A DNA stretch of 62,012 nt. Origin: DATATB01 sp036268995. GTDB taxonomy: Bacteria > Planctomycetota > Planctomycetia > Pirellulales > PNKZ01. The notes beneath the pieces were generated by a model that made no database searches, had not been told where the DNA came from, and worked only from the letters and a program-made list of their open reading frames with translations. How positions within the stretch are numbered: position 1 is the stretch's first letter; each line of letters begins with the position of its first letter. The translations under genes were made by a program, and so were the position numbers. Positions 35,601-43,369 of the stretch are shown here, in pieces. The stretch spans positions 1 to 62,012 of the forward strand of contig DATATB010000016.1 of assembly GCA_036268995.1 (NCBI GenBank), given 5' to 3'.

Positions 35601-38600
35601 TTGTTTGAACGACAGCTTTTCGCCGCCGATCGTGCCCGAAAAGCCGGCGTAGCCGACGACGCCGTACATCCAGTTGTCGAGGCCGTAGACCAAGTTGCTG
35701 GGTCCGGCGTGCGTGTCGCCGGTGGACCAGCCGGTGAAAAGAATCCGCCGCTGGTCGGCCACGTTGTCGCCGTCGGTGTCTTGGAGATACAGGGTGTGCG
35801 GGGCCTGGTGCACAATCACGCCGCCGCGAGCGAACGCCAGGCTGGTGGGAATGCTCAGCTTGTCGGCAAATACGGTGAACTTGTCGGCCCGGCCGTCGCC
35901 GTCGGTATCTTCGCAGATGCGAATGCGATCGCGGCCTTGCCCTTCGGGCTGAAGTTCGTTGGGATAATCGACCGTTTCGGCGATCCACAACCGGCCGCGT
36001 TCGTCCCAATTCATGCAGATCGGCTTGCCGATTTGCGGCTCGGCGGCGAAGAGCTCGACAGTGAATCCTTGCGGAACACGCAGGTGCTTGATCGACTCCT
36101 GAGGTTCCAGCGGCAGTTGCATCTGGTTCCAATCGCCGTCGCCTTTCCGCTGGCCGCCGGGAGGATAGAACGCAACCTTCGCCGGAACGTATTCAAACGG
36201 TTTGACGTCCTTGCGCGGCGGTGTCATAGGCGGCACGTCGAAGGTAAGCGGATCTTCGGTCGTGCCGGCCACCGTGGGATCGCCGCCCACCGACCAGCGA
36301 ATGCCGCGTTCGATGAGATTCAAAAAGCCCGGGTTGTGCCAGGCCCGCTCGTCGTGGCCCGAGGCAGTGTAAAATACGCGACCTGTGCCTTGCCGGCGGA
36401 CCCAGGTCCACGGCTCGCGGCGTTTGCCATCGACGCGTTCCATCAGCACCACGCGATCGTCGGATAGGTCGCTGTGTACGTACGTTTCGTCCCAGGCCTC
36501 AAACGCGCGAAAGCCTTGCATGATCGGATGGTCGGGCTTGACGATGACCGGCCGGAACTCGCCTGTGCCGTGACTTTTGAACCGGCCGCCGACCAGCGCC
36601 ACGAATTTCGCCGATTTGCCAAAGCACGCGCTGGCACAATGGATCGGCACGAAACCGCCGCCAGCATCGACAAAGCCGACCAGGGCCGCTTCCTGCTCGG
36701 GCGACATGGCAGCGTGGTTGGCGTACAGAATCAGACAGTCGTAGCGGCGGAGGTTTTCGGGCGTGAGGCGACTGAGTTGATCGGTATAAGTAATGTCGAT
36801 GCCGACGTCTTTCATCGCCGGGATCAAGCCGGCTGCCCGCTCGGCCGGTTGATGATGACCGTGGTCGCCGAGAAACAGCGCGGTGATCCGCTTTGGCTCG
36901 GCAGTTGCCTTTGGCGACCGCTCAACAACCACGGGAAGAAAAACCCGTGACGCGTGGCTGCGGTTGTGATGCACGTGATTGGTCGCCAGTTGGGTTCGCA
37001 CCGGCGGGGCGAGCGTGAGCGGCTCGTCGGTGTTCGGACTCGATTCATAAAACGGCGCGCCCGTGCTGGCCACGGTGACGCGGATGCGATGTCCGCGATT
37101 GAAAATCTGGCTGGTCCAGCCGATATCCAACGCCACGCGCGCCACCGCGCCGGGCGTTAAGAACACTTCGCGATCGAAGCCTTCGCGGTATCGGGCACGT
37201 CGAATGGAATCGACCAGCAGAATGGAACGGCCGTCGGGATAGACGTCGCTGACGCGCACGATGAAGTCGGTGTCCGGGGCCGTGGACGAAACGGCCAGCT
37301 CGGCCCGCACCAGGCCGGTGCATTCGAGCGGCTGCTTGAGCGGCTCGGTGGTGAACGTGCGAACCTGTGGCTGAGCCTCGAACGGCCGGGCGTCGCGTGC
37401 GCCGGGAAACGCGATGCCGGGAATCTCGGCCGGATGCAGCGGGTCGCTGACGAACTCCGTGGCGCCGTCCGCTTCGCCCGGCTCGCGCGTCGACAGTTTT
37501 CCGTGGGGCTGCAAGTAGTAGGCAGTCGCGGTGGCCGGGATGGGCCAATCGGCCGCTTCGCGCCATACGTTGCCCGGGGCGCCGTCCTCGCCGACTGCTC
37601 CCATCACGTAGTAGCGCACGGTGGGATCGTGCTCGACGCCGTTGGCGCTACCCTTCAAATAATGGTCGAACCAGCGGACCATGTGAGCGTCTTGGTCAAA
37701 GCTGGCATTGGCCGGAAAGGTCAACTCGCCGGCCTTGCTCGTCTGCTTGAACGAACCATGCAGCCACGGGCCGAGCAGCAATTGCTGCCGCCCGCGCGAT
37801 TGGGGGCCGCCGTGATGCTGCCGGCCGAAAAAACTCTGCACCGATCCGACGCACATGAAGTCGAACCAACTGCCGATCGTGAAGCACGGCACGTTCATCT
37901 GGTCGAAATGCCGCGTGCAATCCTCGTCGGCCCAATAGTCGTCGTAGCGCGGATGGGCGAACCATTCTTCGAGCAGCCGCTGCGAATCGGCCGGATTGCG
38001 GCAGACGGCGGCCATCTTGAGGAACCGTTGGGGCCGCGTGGTGCCGCCGATGCGATACCCTTCGTGAAACAGGCTCAAGCCGGTGTCGATCATGTACTGG
38101 CAGACGAGATGCGGCGGCCGGGTGACGGCCAGGAAATTCTGTGCGTAGCCGGCCTGCGAGCCGCCGAACGTGCCGATCTTGCCGGTTGACCAAGGCTGCC
38201 TCGCCAGCCATTCGACTGAATCGTAACCGTCTTGTAGCTTGCCCCAGCCCAACGCGCGATAGCCGACCCAAGTGCCTTCAGACAGTTGCGCGCCGCGAAA
38301 GCTTTCGACCACCACCGCGTAACCATGACTCGCCAGCCGAGCCAACGACTCACGCGTTCCACGCCCGCGCACGTCGGCATAGCGCTGCTCGTACAGCACC
38401 GGCCAGGGGCCGGTGCCGGGGGGCAGGTAGATGTAAGCCGACAGCCGCTGGCCGTCGCGCATGGGGATCATCACATGCCGCTCGGTGACTTCGCCGAACT
38501 TCGAATCGCCGTCGGGCTCGGGGGGCGCCGCGGTTAGCGATCCGCCCAACAGCAACAGGGCCGTCGCAGCGGTGACGCAGATAGATCTATATGTTGTAGG

Positions 38601-38606
38601 TTTCAT
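32601..38606 (-). CDS. Secreted five-part fusion: CocE/NonD hydrolase, ThuA, dehydrogenase, HEAT, cytochrome c
   Basis: 2001 residues with a signal peptide (1-27). Order: S15/CocE-NonD alpha/beta hydrolase (about 40-310) with Ser 150 in GGSQAG, Asp 249 and His 283 in LLLGPWLHG; its jelly-roll C-terminal domain (about 315-560); ThuA-like domain (about 570-775); planctomycete membrane-bound dehydrogenase beta-propeller, sorbosone/glucose dehydrogenase type (about 840-1235); HEAT repeats (about 1245-1650); haem c domain with CAKCH at 1683-1687; and an NPCBM-like beta domain (about 1830-1990). The last nine residues derive from a palindromic repeat. Normally the hydrolase and the ThuA-dehydrogenase part are separate genes. 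Likely breakdown of esters, amides or sugars outside the cytoplasm with electron transfer to the haem; substrates unknown. Gap of 8 bases from the upstream dipeptidase gene. Confidence 0.85.
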   Translation of the reverse strand: MKPTTYRSICVTAATALLLLGGSLTAAPPEPDGDSKFGEVTERHVMIPMRDGQRLSAYIYLPPGTGPWPVLYEQRYADVRGRGTRESLARLASHGYAVVVESFRGAQLSEGTWVGYRALGWGKLQDGYDSVEWLARQPWSTGKIGTFGGSQAGYAQNFLAVTRPPHLVCQYMIDTGLSLFHEGYRIGGTTRPQRFLKMAAVCRNPADSQRLLEEWFAHPRYDDYWADEDCTRHFDQMNVPCFTIGSWFDFMCVGSVQSFFGRQHHGGPQSRGRQQLLLGPWLHGSFKQTSKAGELTFPANASFDQDAHMVRWFDHYLKGSANGVEHDPTVRYYVMGAVGEDGAPGNVWREAADWPIPATATAYYLQPHGKLSTREPGEADGATEFVSDPLHPAEIPGIAFPGARDARPFEAQPQVRTFTTEPLKQPLECTGLVRAELAVSSTAPDTDFIVRVSDVYPDGRSILLVDSIRRARYREGFDREVFLTPGAVARVALDIGWTSQIFNRGHRIRVTVASTGAPFYESSPNTDEPLTLAPPVRTQLATNHVHHNRSHASRVFLPVVVERSPKATAEPKRITALFLGDHGHHQPAERAAGLIPAMKDVGIDITYTDQLSRLTPENLRRYDCLILYANHAAMSPEQEAALVGFVDAGGGFVPIHCASACFGKSAKFVALVGGRFKSHGTGEFRPVIVKPDHPIMQGFRAFEAWDETYVHSDLSDDRVVLMERVDGKRREPWTWVRRQGTGRVFYTASGHDERAWHNPGFLNLIERGIRWSVGGDPTVAGTTEDPLTFDVPPMTPPRKDVKPFEYVPAKVAFYPPGGQRKGDGDWNQMQLPLEPQESIKHLRVPQGFTVELFAAEPQIGKPICMNWDERGRLWIAETVDYPNELQPEGQGRDRIRICEDTDGDGRADKFTVFADKLSIPTSLAFARGGVIVHQAPHTLYLQDTDGDNVADQRRILFTGWSTGDTHAGPSNLVYGLDNWMYGVVGYAGFSGTIGGEKLSFKQGCYRFRPDGSKLEFLRNTNNNTWGIGFSEEGLLLGSTANHNPSVYMPIPNRYYEAVRGWSSTQLGTIADTHLFHASTDKIRQVDHHGGYTAAAGHALYTARVYPEAYWNRTAFVAEPTGHLVGTFVLAREGADFKSTNPGNLLESDDEWTAPIMAEVGPDGNVWVIDWYNYIVQHNPTPVGFKTGKGSAYETDLRDKRHGRIYRIIYPSGPASDPFDLRGASAEKLVAALAHPNLFWRRHAQRLLVERGKYDVLPALIALAGNRSMDEAGLNVGAIHALWSLHGLGTLNGQHPVATAAATAALTHPSAGVRRNAVAVVPRTEPSIKPVLASGMLDDADAQARMAAFLALSEMPSNPDAARAIATRVNKPANLNDRWLPDAMTSAAATHAVHFLHSLVTQSNTTLAPKARPLVAIVAEHYARGGPADTVGSLFAALASADRPTIEAIVAGLAAGWPKNVHAVLGADARAAVGMILAQLPPGAKGQLVNLMAKMGSNALDGYARGIATALEATIADAKQSDAERTAAARQLMQFRASDAAAAAKLIDVITPRTSPELAIGFIDALAASESTSTGSAVLAKFAELTPAARAAAIRLLLSRTAWTESLLAKLEAGEVLLADLSLDQKQALAAHPNKQLAARARQILKRGGVLPNADRQKVLDELLPLTRQTGDVAAGKAVFVKQCAKCHTHSGQGNKVGPDLTGMAVHPKAELLTHIIDPSRSVEGNFRAYTVVTDDGLVMNGLLASETKTAIEIFDAEGKKHTVQRDVIEQLVASNKSIMPEGFEKQLPAKDLVDLLEFLTAKGKFLPLPLNKVANVVTTKSMFHEAPGGPDRLIFDDWSPKTFAGVPFQLIDPRGQSLPNAVLLYGPSGTLPPKMAKSVRVPCNAKARAIHLLSGVSGWGYPIGRKGDVSMIVRLHYEDGQAEDIPLRNGEQFADYIRRVDVPGSQFAFALRGQQLRYLAVYPQRDAIIRDIEFIKGPDHSSPIIMAATVEIKGSELFIEK

Positions 38607-38614
38607 TGGCTAAT

Positions 38615-39946
38615 TCACGATGTCTGTTGATTGGCGCGCCACACGCGCAGCATATTTTCGCTGAGCACCTTGCGAATGGCTTCGTCGGAGTGGCCGCGCT
38701 GAACCAGGCCAATGGTGAAGACCGGCCAATTAGTCCAGGCCAGGCTCTGCACGGCGTCGTCGGCCGGCCGGAATTTGAAGTCCGGCCAAAGATGCTCCCA
38801 AGTCGAACCACTGACCGCTAGCGGCGAGCTGCCGTCGGGGCGTTTGCCGACTTTCGCACGCTCGACTTTGTCATTCCGCGATTGATAGGCAACGTCGGTG
38901 CCGATCGCCACGTGGTCGGCCCCGAAGTTTTTAATCGCATAGTCCAAATGATCCAGGAAGGCTCGAATGTCGCCGGCCGCTCCCAGAAATTTTGGAATGC
39001 AACAGATGCCGATCAAGCCGCCGGTATCGCAGATGGCCTGAATCGTCTCGTCGGGCTTGCCGCGATAATGCTTGTGCAGCGCCGCGCAGGCCGTGTGGCT
39101 GGCGACCATCGGTTTGGACGAGGCCTTGGCGGCTTCGAGGCTCGTGCGCCAGCCGCTGTGAGCCACGTCTACGATCACGCCCTGCCGGTTTAGCTCTTTG
39201 ATCGCGACGCGCCCGAAATCGCTCACGCCGCCGTCGTTCGGTTCGCCGCAACCATCGCCCAGCGGATTGCGGCGATTGTAAGTCAGGTGCATCATCTGCA
39301 CCCCGAGTTGATGAAACAGCCGCACGTCGCGCAGCTCGTCTCGCGTGCTTTCCCAATGCTGCCGTAGCGGCACGCCGTTGGTCGTAAACGCCAGGCACAA
39401 ACGATCGGATTTCTTGGCCGCGACCACCTGCTCGGGAGTGATGGCCTTGGAGCATTGCGGGCTGAGCACGTCGGTGGCGAATGTGAAACGCGCCAGCCGC
39501 TTGAGCAGTCGCAGCGGGTCGCTGCCTTCTTCGCCCGCGTTCTGAAAAACACACGTCACGCCGGCAGCGCGAAATGCCTCGAAAAATTCGCGCCGCTCCG
39601 ACTCGTCGGTGGCATAGCGCGTCATCGACATGTCTTCGCGCAGGTCGATCAGCTCGGCATCGCTTGCACCGCCGAGTGCCGCTTGCTGGTAGGCCTGGCC
39701 GTCGATCGCGGCCCGCGGCGCGAAGCCGTAGCTATCAAACACCAGTGACTGCGAGTGCAGTTCCAGCCCGTGGGCGATGTCGCGATCGCTGGGCCGAAGG
39801 ATCGAGAGCGCCACTTGCCGGGCTTGCTGAATGGCATCGTTGGACGACGCCAGCGAATCGGCCAGCGCGCGGCGCGGGCCGGTCAGCCGGCAGGCCAGCG
39901 AGGTCGCCAACGCGGTTTTAACAAACTGGCGGCGATCGGTGCGCAT
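38615..39946 (-). CDS. Divergent M19 (membrane) dipeptidase-like protein with Tat signal
   Basis: 443 residues. The N-terminus DRRQFVK followed by a short hydrophobic stretch is a twin-arginine signal, implying export of a folded protein. The barrel follows peptidase family M19: HLTYNRRNPLGDG, DFGRVAIKELNRQGVIVDVAH (His 263) and ASHTAC (His 284), then GTDVAYQ. However the first metal motif HxD is replaced by FDSYGF (about 70-75), and the bridging Glu of the family's IEGG is absent (AFTTNG at about 186-191). So one of the two zinc sites looks lost and activity is doubtful. Start set by ATG at 39946 with GGAG upstream. It is 8 bases upstream of the giant hydrolase gene, so both are probably co-transcribed. 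Confidence 0.8.
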   Translation of the reverse strand: MRTDRRQFVKTALATSLACRLTGPRRALADSLASSNDAIQQARQVALSILRPSDRDIAHGLELHSQSLVFDSYGFAPRAAIDGQAYQQAALGGASDAELIDLREDMSMTRYATDESERREFFEAFRAAGVTCVFQNAGEEGSDPLRLLKRLARFTFATDVLSPQCSKAITPEQVVAAKKSDRLCLAFTTNGVPLRQHWESTRDELRDVRLFHQLGVQMMHLTYNRRNPLGDGCGEPNDGGVSDFGRVAIKELNRQGVIVDVAHSGWRTSLEAAKASSKPMVASHTACAALHKHYRGKPDETIQAICDTGGLIGICCIPKFLGAAGDIRAFLDHLDYAIKNFGADHVAIGTDVAYQSRNDKVERAKVGKRPDGSSPLAVSGSTWEHLWPDFKFRPADDAVQSLAWTNWPVFTIGLVQRGHSDEAIRKVLSENMLRVWRANQQTS

Positions 39947-40225
39947 GGATACCAACTCCGAGGCAGGTTTTTGGAGCGGGAGCAAATTCGGGCGGACCCA
40001 CATCCTAACCGCCCAGCTAGCCACCGGCCAGCAAGGCGGCGCGCATGTAACACTTTCCGGCCGACTCCGCTGTGAGTGATAGACGCGAAGTGCGCGTCCT
40101 CTCACGTGTAAGTCCAACTCTTTTGACCCGTTCGCGCTCCTTGAATCCCCAGGTTGCGATGTTTCTCCGAAAGGCGGAGCGTTGTCGCCAAGGGAGATGG
40201 TGCGCCTGCGTTTGGAGCAGCATCC

Positions 40226-41065
40226 ATGTACGTCCTCCTTCAAATCATCGCCTTGACGGTGTTATTGCTTCTCGCCCAGGAAGCGCTACGCCGAGCGAGT
40301 CGGTGGGCCGTTTGGGGCGCATTCCTTTTGCTGCCGGCCCTGTTAACGCCCTACTGGATCCAGGTGAACGAGCTTGGCCTCTTTTCGTGGTTCAAGTACT
40401 ACACCGTCTTCTTCTGTGTGTGCTGGGGAACGGCACTGCGCTACACATCGCTGGGGAGCAAAGCCTGGGCTCGCTCGACGATCCCACTGTTGCTCGGGGT
40501 GAACATCTTGGAAGCGGTGGTCGTCGACCTATGCGGGCACGGCGCGGCTCACTCGCTGAACGCTGTCGCGGGTCTGCTGCTGATCGCAACGATGCCCTAC
40601 GGTCAGGATTCAACGCGGATCGACGCGGCGAACTGCTGCCGCGATCTGCTATATGGAACCAGCAAGCGCTGGGTGATTGGCTACACGCTCTGGAATTGGA
40701 CGTTCGTCCTGCTCAATTATCCATCGCTCACCGGCCACCATACCGCAGTGCTTGCCGCTGGGCTGATCGTTGCGATGGTCGCCCCACGTCGCTGGTCGCA
40801 GACACGGGCCTCGACGCTGGGCGTCAATCTGCTCTTCACCGCGACGTGTTTTAACGGCATGATTGCCTGGCTGGACACTTCGAATTGGTTCGACGAACAA
40901 CTAGCCATCGTTGCGGCGGGGGTCAGTCTCGCGTTCTTGACTGGTTACGCAGTCCAGTGCTGGTTATCCCAGGCCACGCGAATCGGAGAACAAGCTGGCC
41001 ACGATCTAAAGCTTACGCAGCAAGCTCATTGTCCGCCTGCGGGACTGCTCACGAATGCCTGCTGA
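40226..41065 (+). CDS. Polytopic membrane protein, DUF5692-like (tentative)
   Basis: 279 residues with about eight hydrophobic helices from residue 1 to 255 and a short hydrophilic tail. Features are LLLPALLTPYWIQ near residue 35, FSWFKYYTVFFCVCWG near 55, and a His/Asn segment LNYPSLTGHH. This recalls DUF5692, a family of unknown function; the match is from memory. The ATG at 40226 follows GGAG at 9 bases; the frame to 40154 has no site. The gene is divergent from the dipeptidase and ends just ahead of palindromic repeat copy 3. No transport or enzyme motif is seen. Confidence 0.6.
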   Translation: MYVLLQIIALTVLLLLAQEALRRASRWAVWGAFLLLPALLTPYWIQVNELGLFSWFKYYTVFFCVCWGTALRYTSLGSKAWARSTIPLLLGVNILEAVVVDLCGHGAAHSLNAVAGLLLIATMPYGQDSTRIDAANCCRDLLYGTSKRWVIGYTLWNWTFVLLNYPSLTGHHTAVLAAGLIVAMVAPRRWSQTRASTLGVNLLFTATCFNGMIAWLDTSNWFDEQLAIVAAGVSLAFLTGYAVQCWLSQATRIGEQAGHDLKLTQQAHCPPAGLLTNAC

Positions 41066-41067
41066 AC

Positions 41068-41109
41068 AAAGGGGTCAGAACGATTTTAAAAAATAGTTCT
41101 GACCCCTTT
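41068..41109. repeat. GGGGTCAGAAC palindromic repeat, copy 3
   Basis: Arms AAAGGGGTCAGAAC (41068-41081) and GTTCTGACCCCTTT (41096-41109) around a 14-base AT-rich loop. It occupies the whole 43-base gap between two convergent genes, beginning 3 bases after one stop codon and touching the other. It could work as a bidirectional terminator. Confidence 0.85.
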
Positions 41110-42179
41110 TAGTTGGCGGGCGGATTCCAAAGGACGACGCCCATGTGATAGCGCCGATGAGCGGCGATGCCTGAGGCGTAATAGGCGGTGACGATCGTGC
41201 CGTCGGGCCGCTCGACGCTGCTCGGGTAGCCGCAGTCGGCCGAGAGCAGGTCGCCGACGAGTGTCAGCGGCTTGCTCCAGGTTTTTCCCTCGTCGCTGCT
41301 CAGGCGCACTCCCACGCCAAAGCGGTCGGGGATTCGTCTCCCGAAGGTCAGCAGCAACCGCCCGTCGGCCAGCTTGAGCAAATCCGCATTGATCTCGTTC
41401 CGCCCAGTCACGGGGCCGAGGCTCTGCCAGGTTGCGCAGTCATCGTCGGAACGAAAGAGCTCGACGAACTCGCGGCGCGCAGCTGCCAGCCAGCGATCGC
41501 CGCCGAGATGCAAGAGCGTCGTTTCGTTGTGCACGGGCCCAATCAGTGAGCCACGCTGCCAGTGATTGCCGTCTTCGCTGCGGAAGACCCACGACTGACG
41601 TGCATGGGCAGGCTTCCGGCCTTGGGAGGTCGCCAACTGGGCGTAACACGCGGCGCGCAGCGATCCGTCGGCGGCGACAACCACGTCGCCAAACGGAATG
41701 TAATTGTTGGTGCCCTCGGCCGGCGCCGCAAAAGCGTCTTTGCAAACCTTCCATGCCCGCGCATCGGGCGAACGGCAGGACCACGCCGGTAGAACTTCGC
41801 CGAGCACGAACTTGTCGGCTTCGCGCTTGAGCGACCAGCCAGAGGCGAGCACAAGCAAATTGCCGTCGCGATCGAGGCCGGCGGCCACGTTCATGCGATT
41901 GGCCGACGGTTCGTGCTCGGCCGCGATGCCGCGCTTCTTCCAAAACTGGCCGTCACGGCTGGCCCAACATTCGACGTCGCCTGGCAGGCGCCCATGCGAC
42001 GGCTGCCCGAAGATCGTAGCGACAATCGTGCCGTCGCGGAGCATGGTGAGGTTCGGCCAGGCGCAGACGTTGTCGATCGCCACATAACGGCCGACGAGCG
42101 GCACGGTTTCGTCTTTGGGCACATCGGCCGCAGCTACGGCGAGCGCCACCGCCCCAATGATTAGCAACGGATTTACCAT
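41109..42179 (-). CDS. Secreted sialidase-like (BNR repeat) protein
   Basis: 356 residues with a signal peptide (about 1-18). At least four BNR/Asp-box repeats are visible (SRDGQFW, SEDGNHW, SDDDCATW, SSDEGKTW), indicating a six-bladed beta-propeller of the exo-alpha-sialidase superfamily. The Arg triad and the Tyr nucleophile of real sialidases are not clearly present, so it may be a non-sialidase glycan-binding or hydrolytic member, common in planctomycetes. The stop codon overlaps palindromic repeat copy 3. The zinc alcohol dehydrogenase lies 15 bases upstream on the same strand, so the two may share a transcript. Confidence 0.75.
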   Translation of the reverse strand: MVNPLLIIGAVALAVAAADVPKDETVPLVGRYVAIDNVCAWPNLTMLRDGTIVATIFGQPSHGRLPGDVECWASRDGQFWKKRGIAAEHEPSANRMNVAAGLDRDGNLLVLASGWSLKREADKFVLGEVLPAWSCRSPDARAWKVCKDAFAAPAEGTNNYIPFGDVVVAADGSLRAACYAQLATSQGRKPAHARQSWVFRSEDGNHWQRGSLIGPVHNETTLLHLGGDRWLAAARREFVELFRSDDDCATWQSLGPVTGRNEINADLLKLADGRLLLTFGRRIPDRFGVGVRLSSDEGKTWSKPLTLVGDLLSADCGYPSSVERPDGTIVTAYYASGIAAHRRYHMGVVLWNPPAN

Positions 42180-42194
42180 GGTTCCGTCTCGTGG

Positions 42195-43211
42195 TTACTT
42201 GCTGGCATCGAGCACGATGCGGTAGCGCGCCTTACCGGCGCGCAGGTGGGCCAGGGCGTCGTTCACCTTGCTGAGCGGAAAATATTCGACCTGCGGCGCG
42301 ATCTTGTGCCGGGCGGCAAACTCGAGCATCGTGGCGAGCATCGCCGGGCTGCCGGTGGGCGATCCGGAAACGCTCTTCTGACCGCCGATCAAGCTGAAGG
42401 CCGGAATGCCCATCGGCTCGACGACCGCGCCGACGACGTGCATCCGCCCCCGGGGCTTGAGCGTTTGCAACATGGCGGGCCAATCCAACGAGACATTCGT
42501 TGTCACCAGCAGCAAGTCGATCGAACTGGCGGCGTCGGCAATGGCCTGTTTGCTGCGGCTGGAAATCACGCGATGCGCGCCGAAGCCGCGCGCTTCGGCC
42601 TGCTTCGAATCGCTCGAAGTGAAAGCCGTGACTTCGCAGCCCCAGGCGTTGGCAAACTTGATGCCCATGTGCCCCAGGCCGCCGATACCGATTACGCCTA
42701 CGTGGTCCGAGCCCTTGATGTCGAAGGTGGCCAGTGGGGCGAAGACGGTCACGCCGCCGCACAACAGCGGACCGCTGGCCGCGACGTCGATTCCCTCGGG
42801 CAGCGGAATGGTCCACGCCCAATGTGCCCGCAACCGGTCGGCAAAGCCGCCGCCGTTATGGCCCAGGATCGTGGGCAGGGCTTGGGCGCACAAGTGCTGA
42901 TCGCCGCTGAGGCATTGGTGGCAGAACATGCAACTTTCGGCGGTCCAGCCGATGCCCACGCGCTGGCCGACCTTTAGTCCCTTGGCCTGTTCGCCCAGGG
43001 CCACGACGCGGCCGACTGCTTCGTGCCCCGGCACCAGCGGGAAGCGCGTGTTGCCCCAATCGTTGTTGACAACCGAAAGATCCGAATGGCAGAGACCGCA
43101 ATACTCGACGGCGATTTCGGCTTCTTCCGGCTTCAGCGGGCCGGGATCGAACGCATACGGAGCGAGCGGCTGACCGGCCGCGAGCGTGGCCCACCCATGA
43201 AACTGCGTCAT
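42195..43211 (-). CDS. Zinc-dependent alcohol dehydrogenase, cinnamyl-alcohol dehydrogenase type
   Basis: 338 residues from ATG 43211, preceded by AAGGAG at 7 bases. It is a medium-chain dehydrogenase: catalytic zinc ligands in CGLCHSD and PGHEAVG, structural zinc Cys in CMFCHQCLSGDQHLC, and the nucleotide motif GIGGLGHMGI. The overall pattern is that of the YahK/CAD-type aldehyde reductases, which usually reduce aldehydes with NADPH. The cofactor cannot be fixed from the motif by eye. It probably detoxifies or reduces aldehydes or alcohols released by nearby catabolic enzymes. Confidence 0.88.
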   Translation of the reverse strand: MTQFHGWATLAAGQPLAPYAFDPGPLKPEEAEIAVEYCGLCHSDLSVVNNDWGNTRFPLVPGHEAVGRVVALGEQAKGLKVGQRVGIGWTAESCMFCHQCLSGDQHLCAQALPTILGHNGGGFADRLRAHWAWTIPLPEGIDVAASGPLLCGGVTVFAPLATFDIKGSDHVGVIGIGGLGHMGIKFANAWGCEVTAFTSSDSKQAEARGFGAHRVISSRSKQAIADAASSIDLLLVTTNVSLDWPAMLQTLKPRGRMHVVGAVVEPMGIPAFSLIGGQKSVSGSPTGSPAMLATMLEFAARHKIAPQVEYFPLSKVNDALAHLRAGKARYRIVLDASK

Positions 43212-43369
43212 GGCAACTCTCCTTGTGGTTTCGAGCAACGTGCGGCGATGCCATTTTGGTTCACAGCGCGATTATCGACGGGCGGAGCATTGCACGCAAT
43301 GAGGGCGCAAGTTGTTGATCGCTGAAGAGACTGGCCTTATCGTGAAGCAACGTCAATAGGGAGCGGTCT

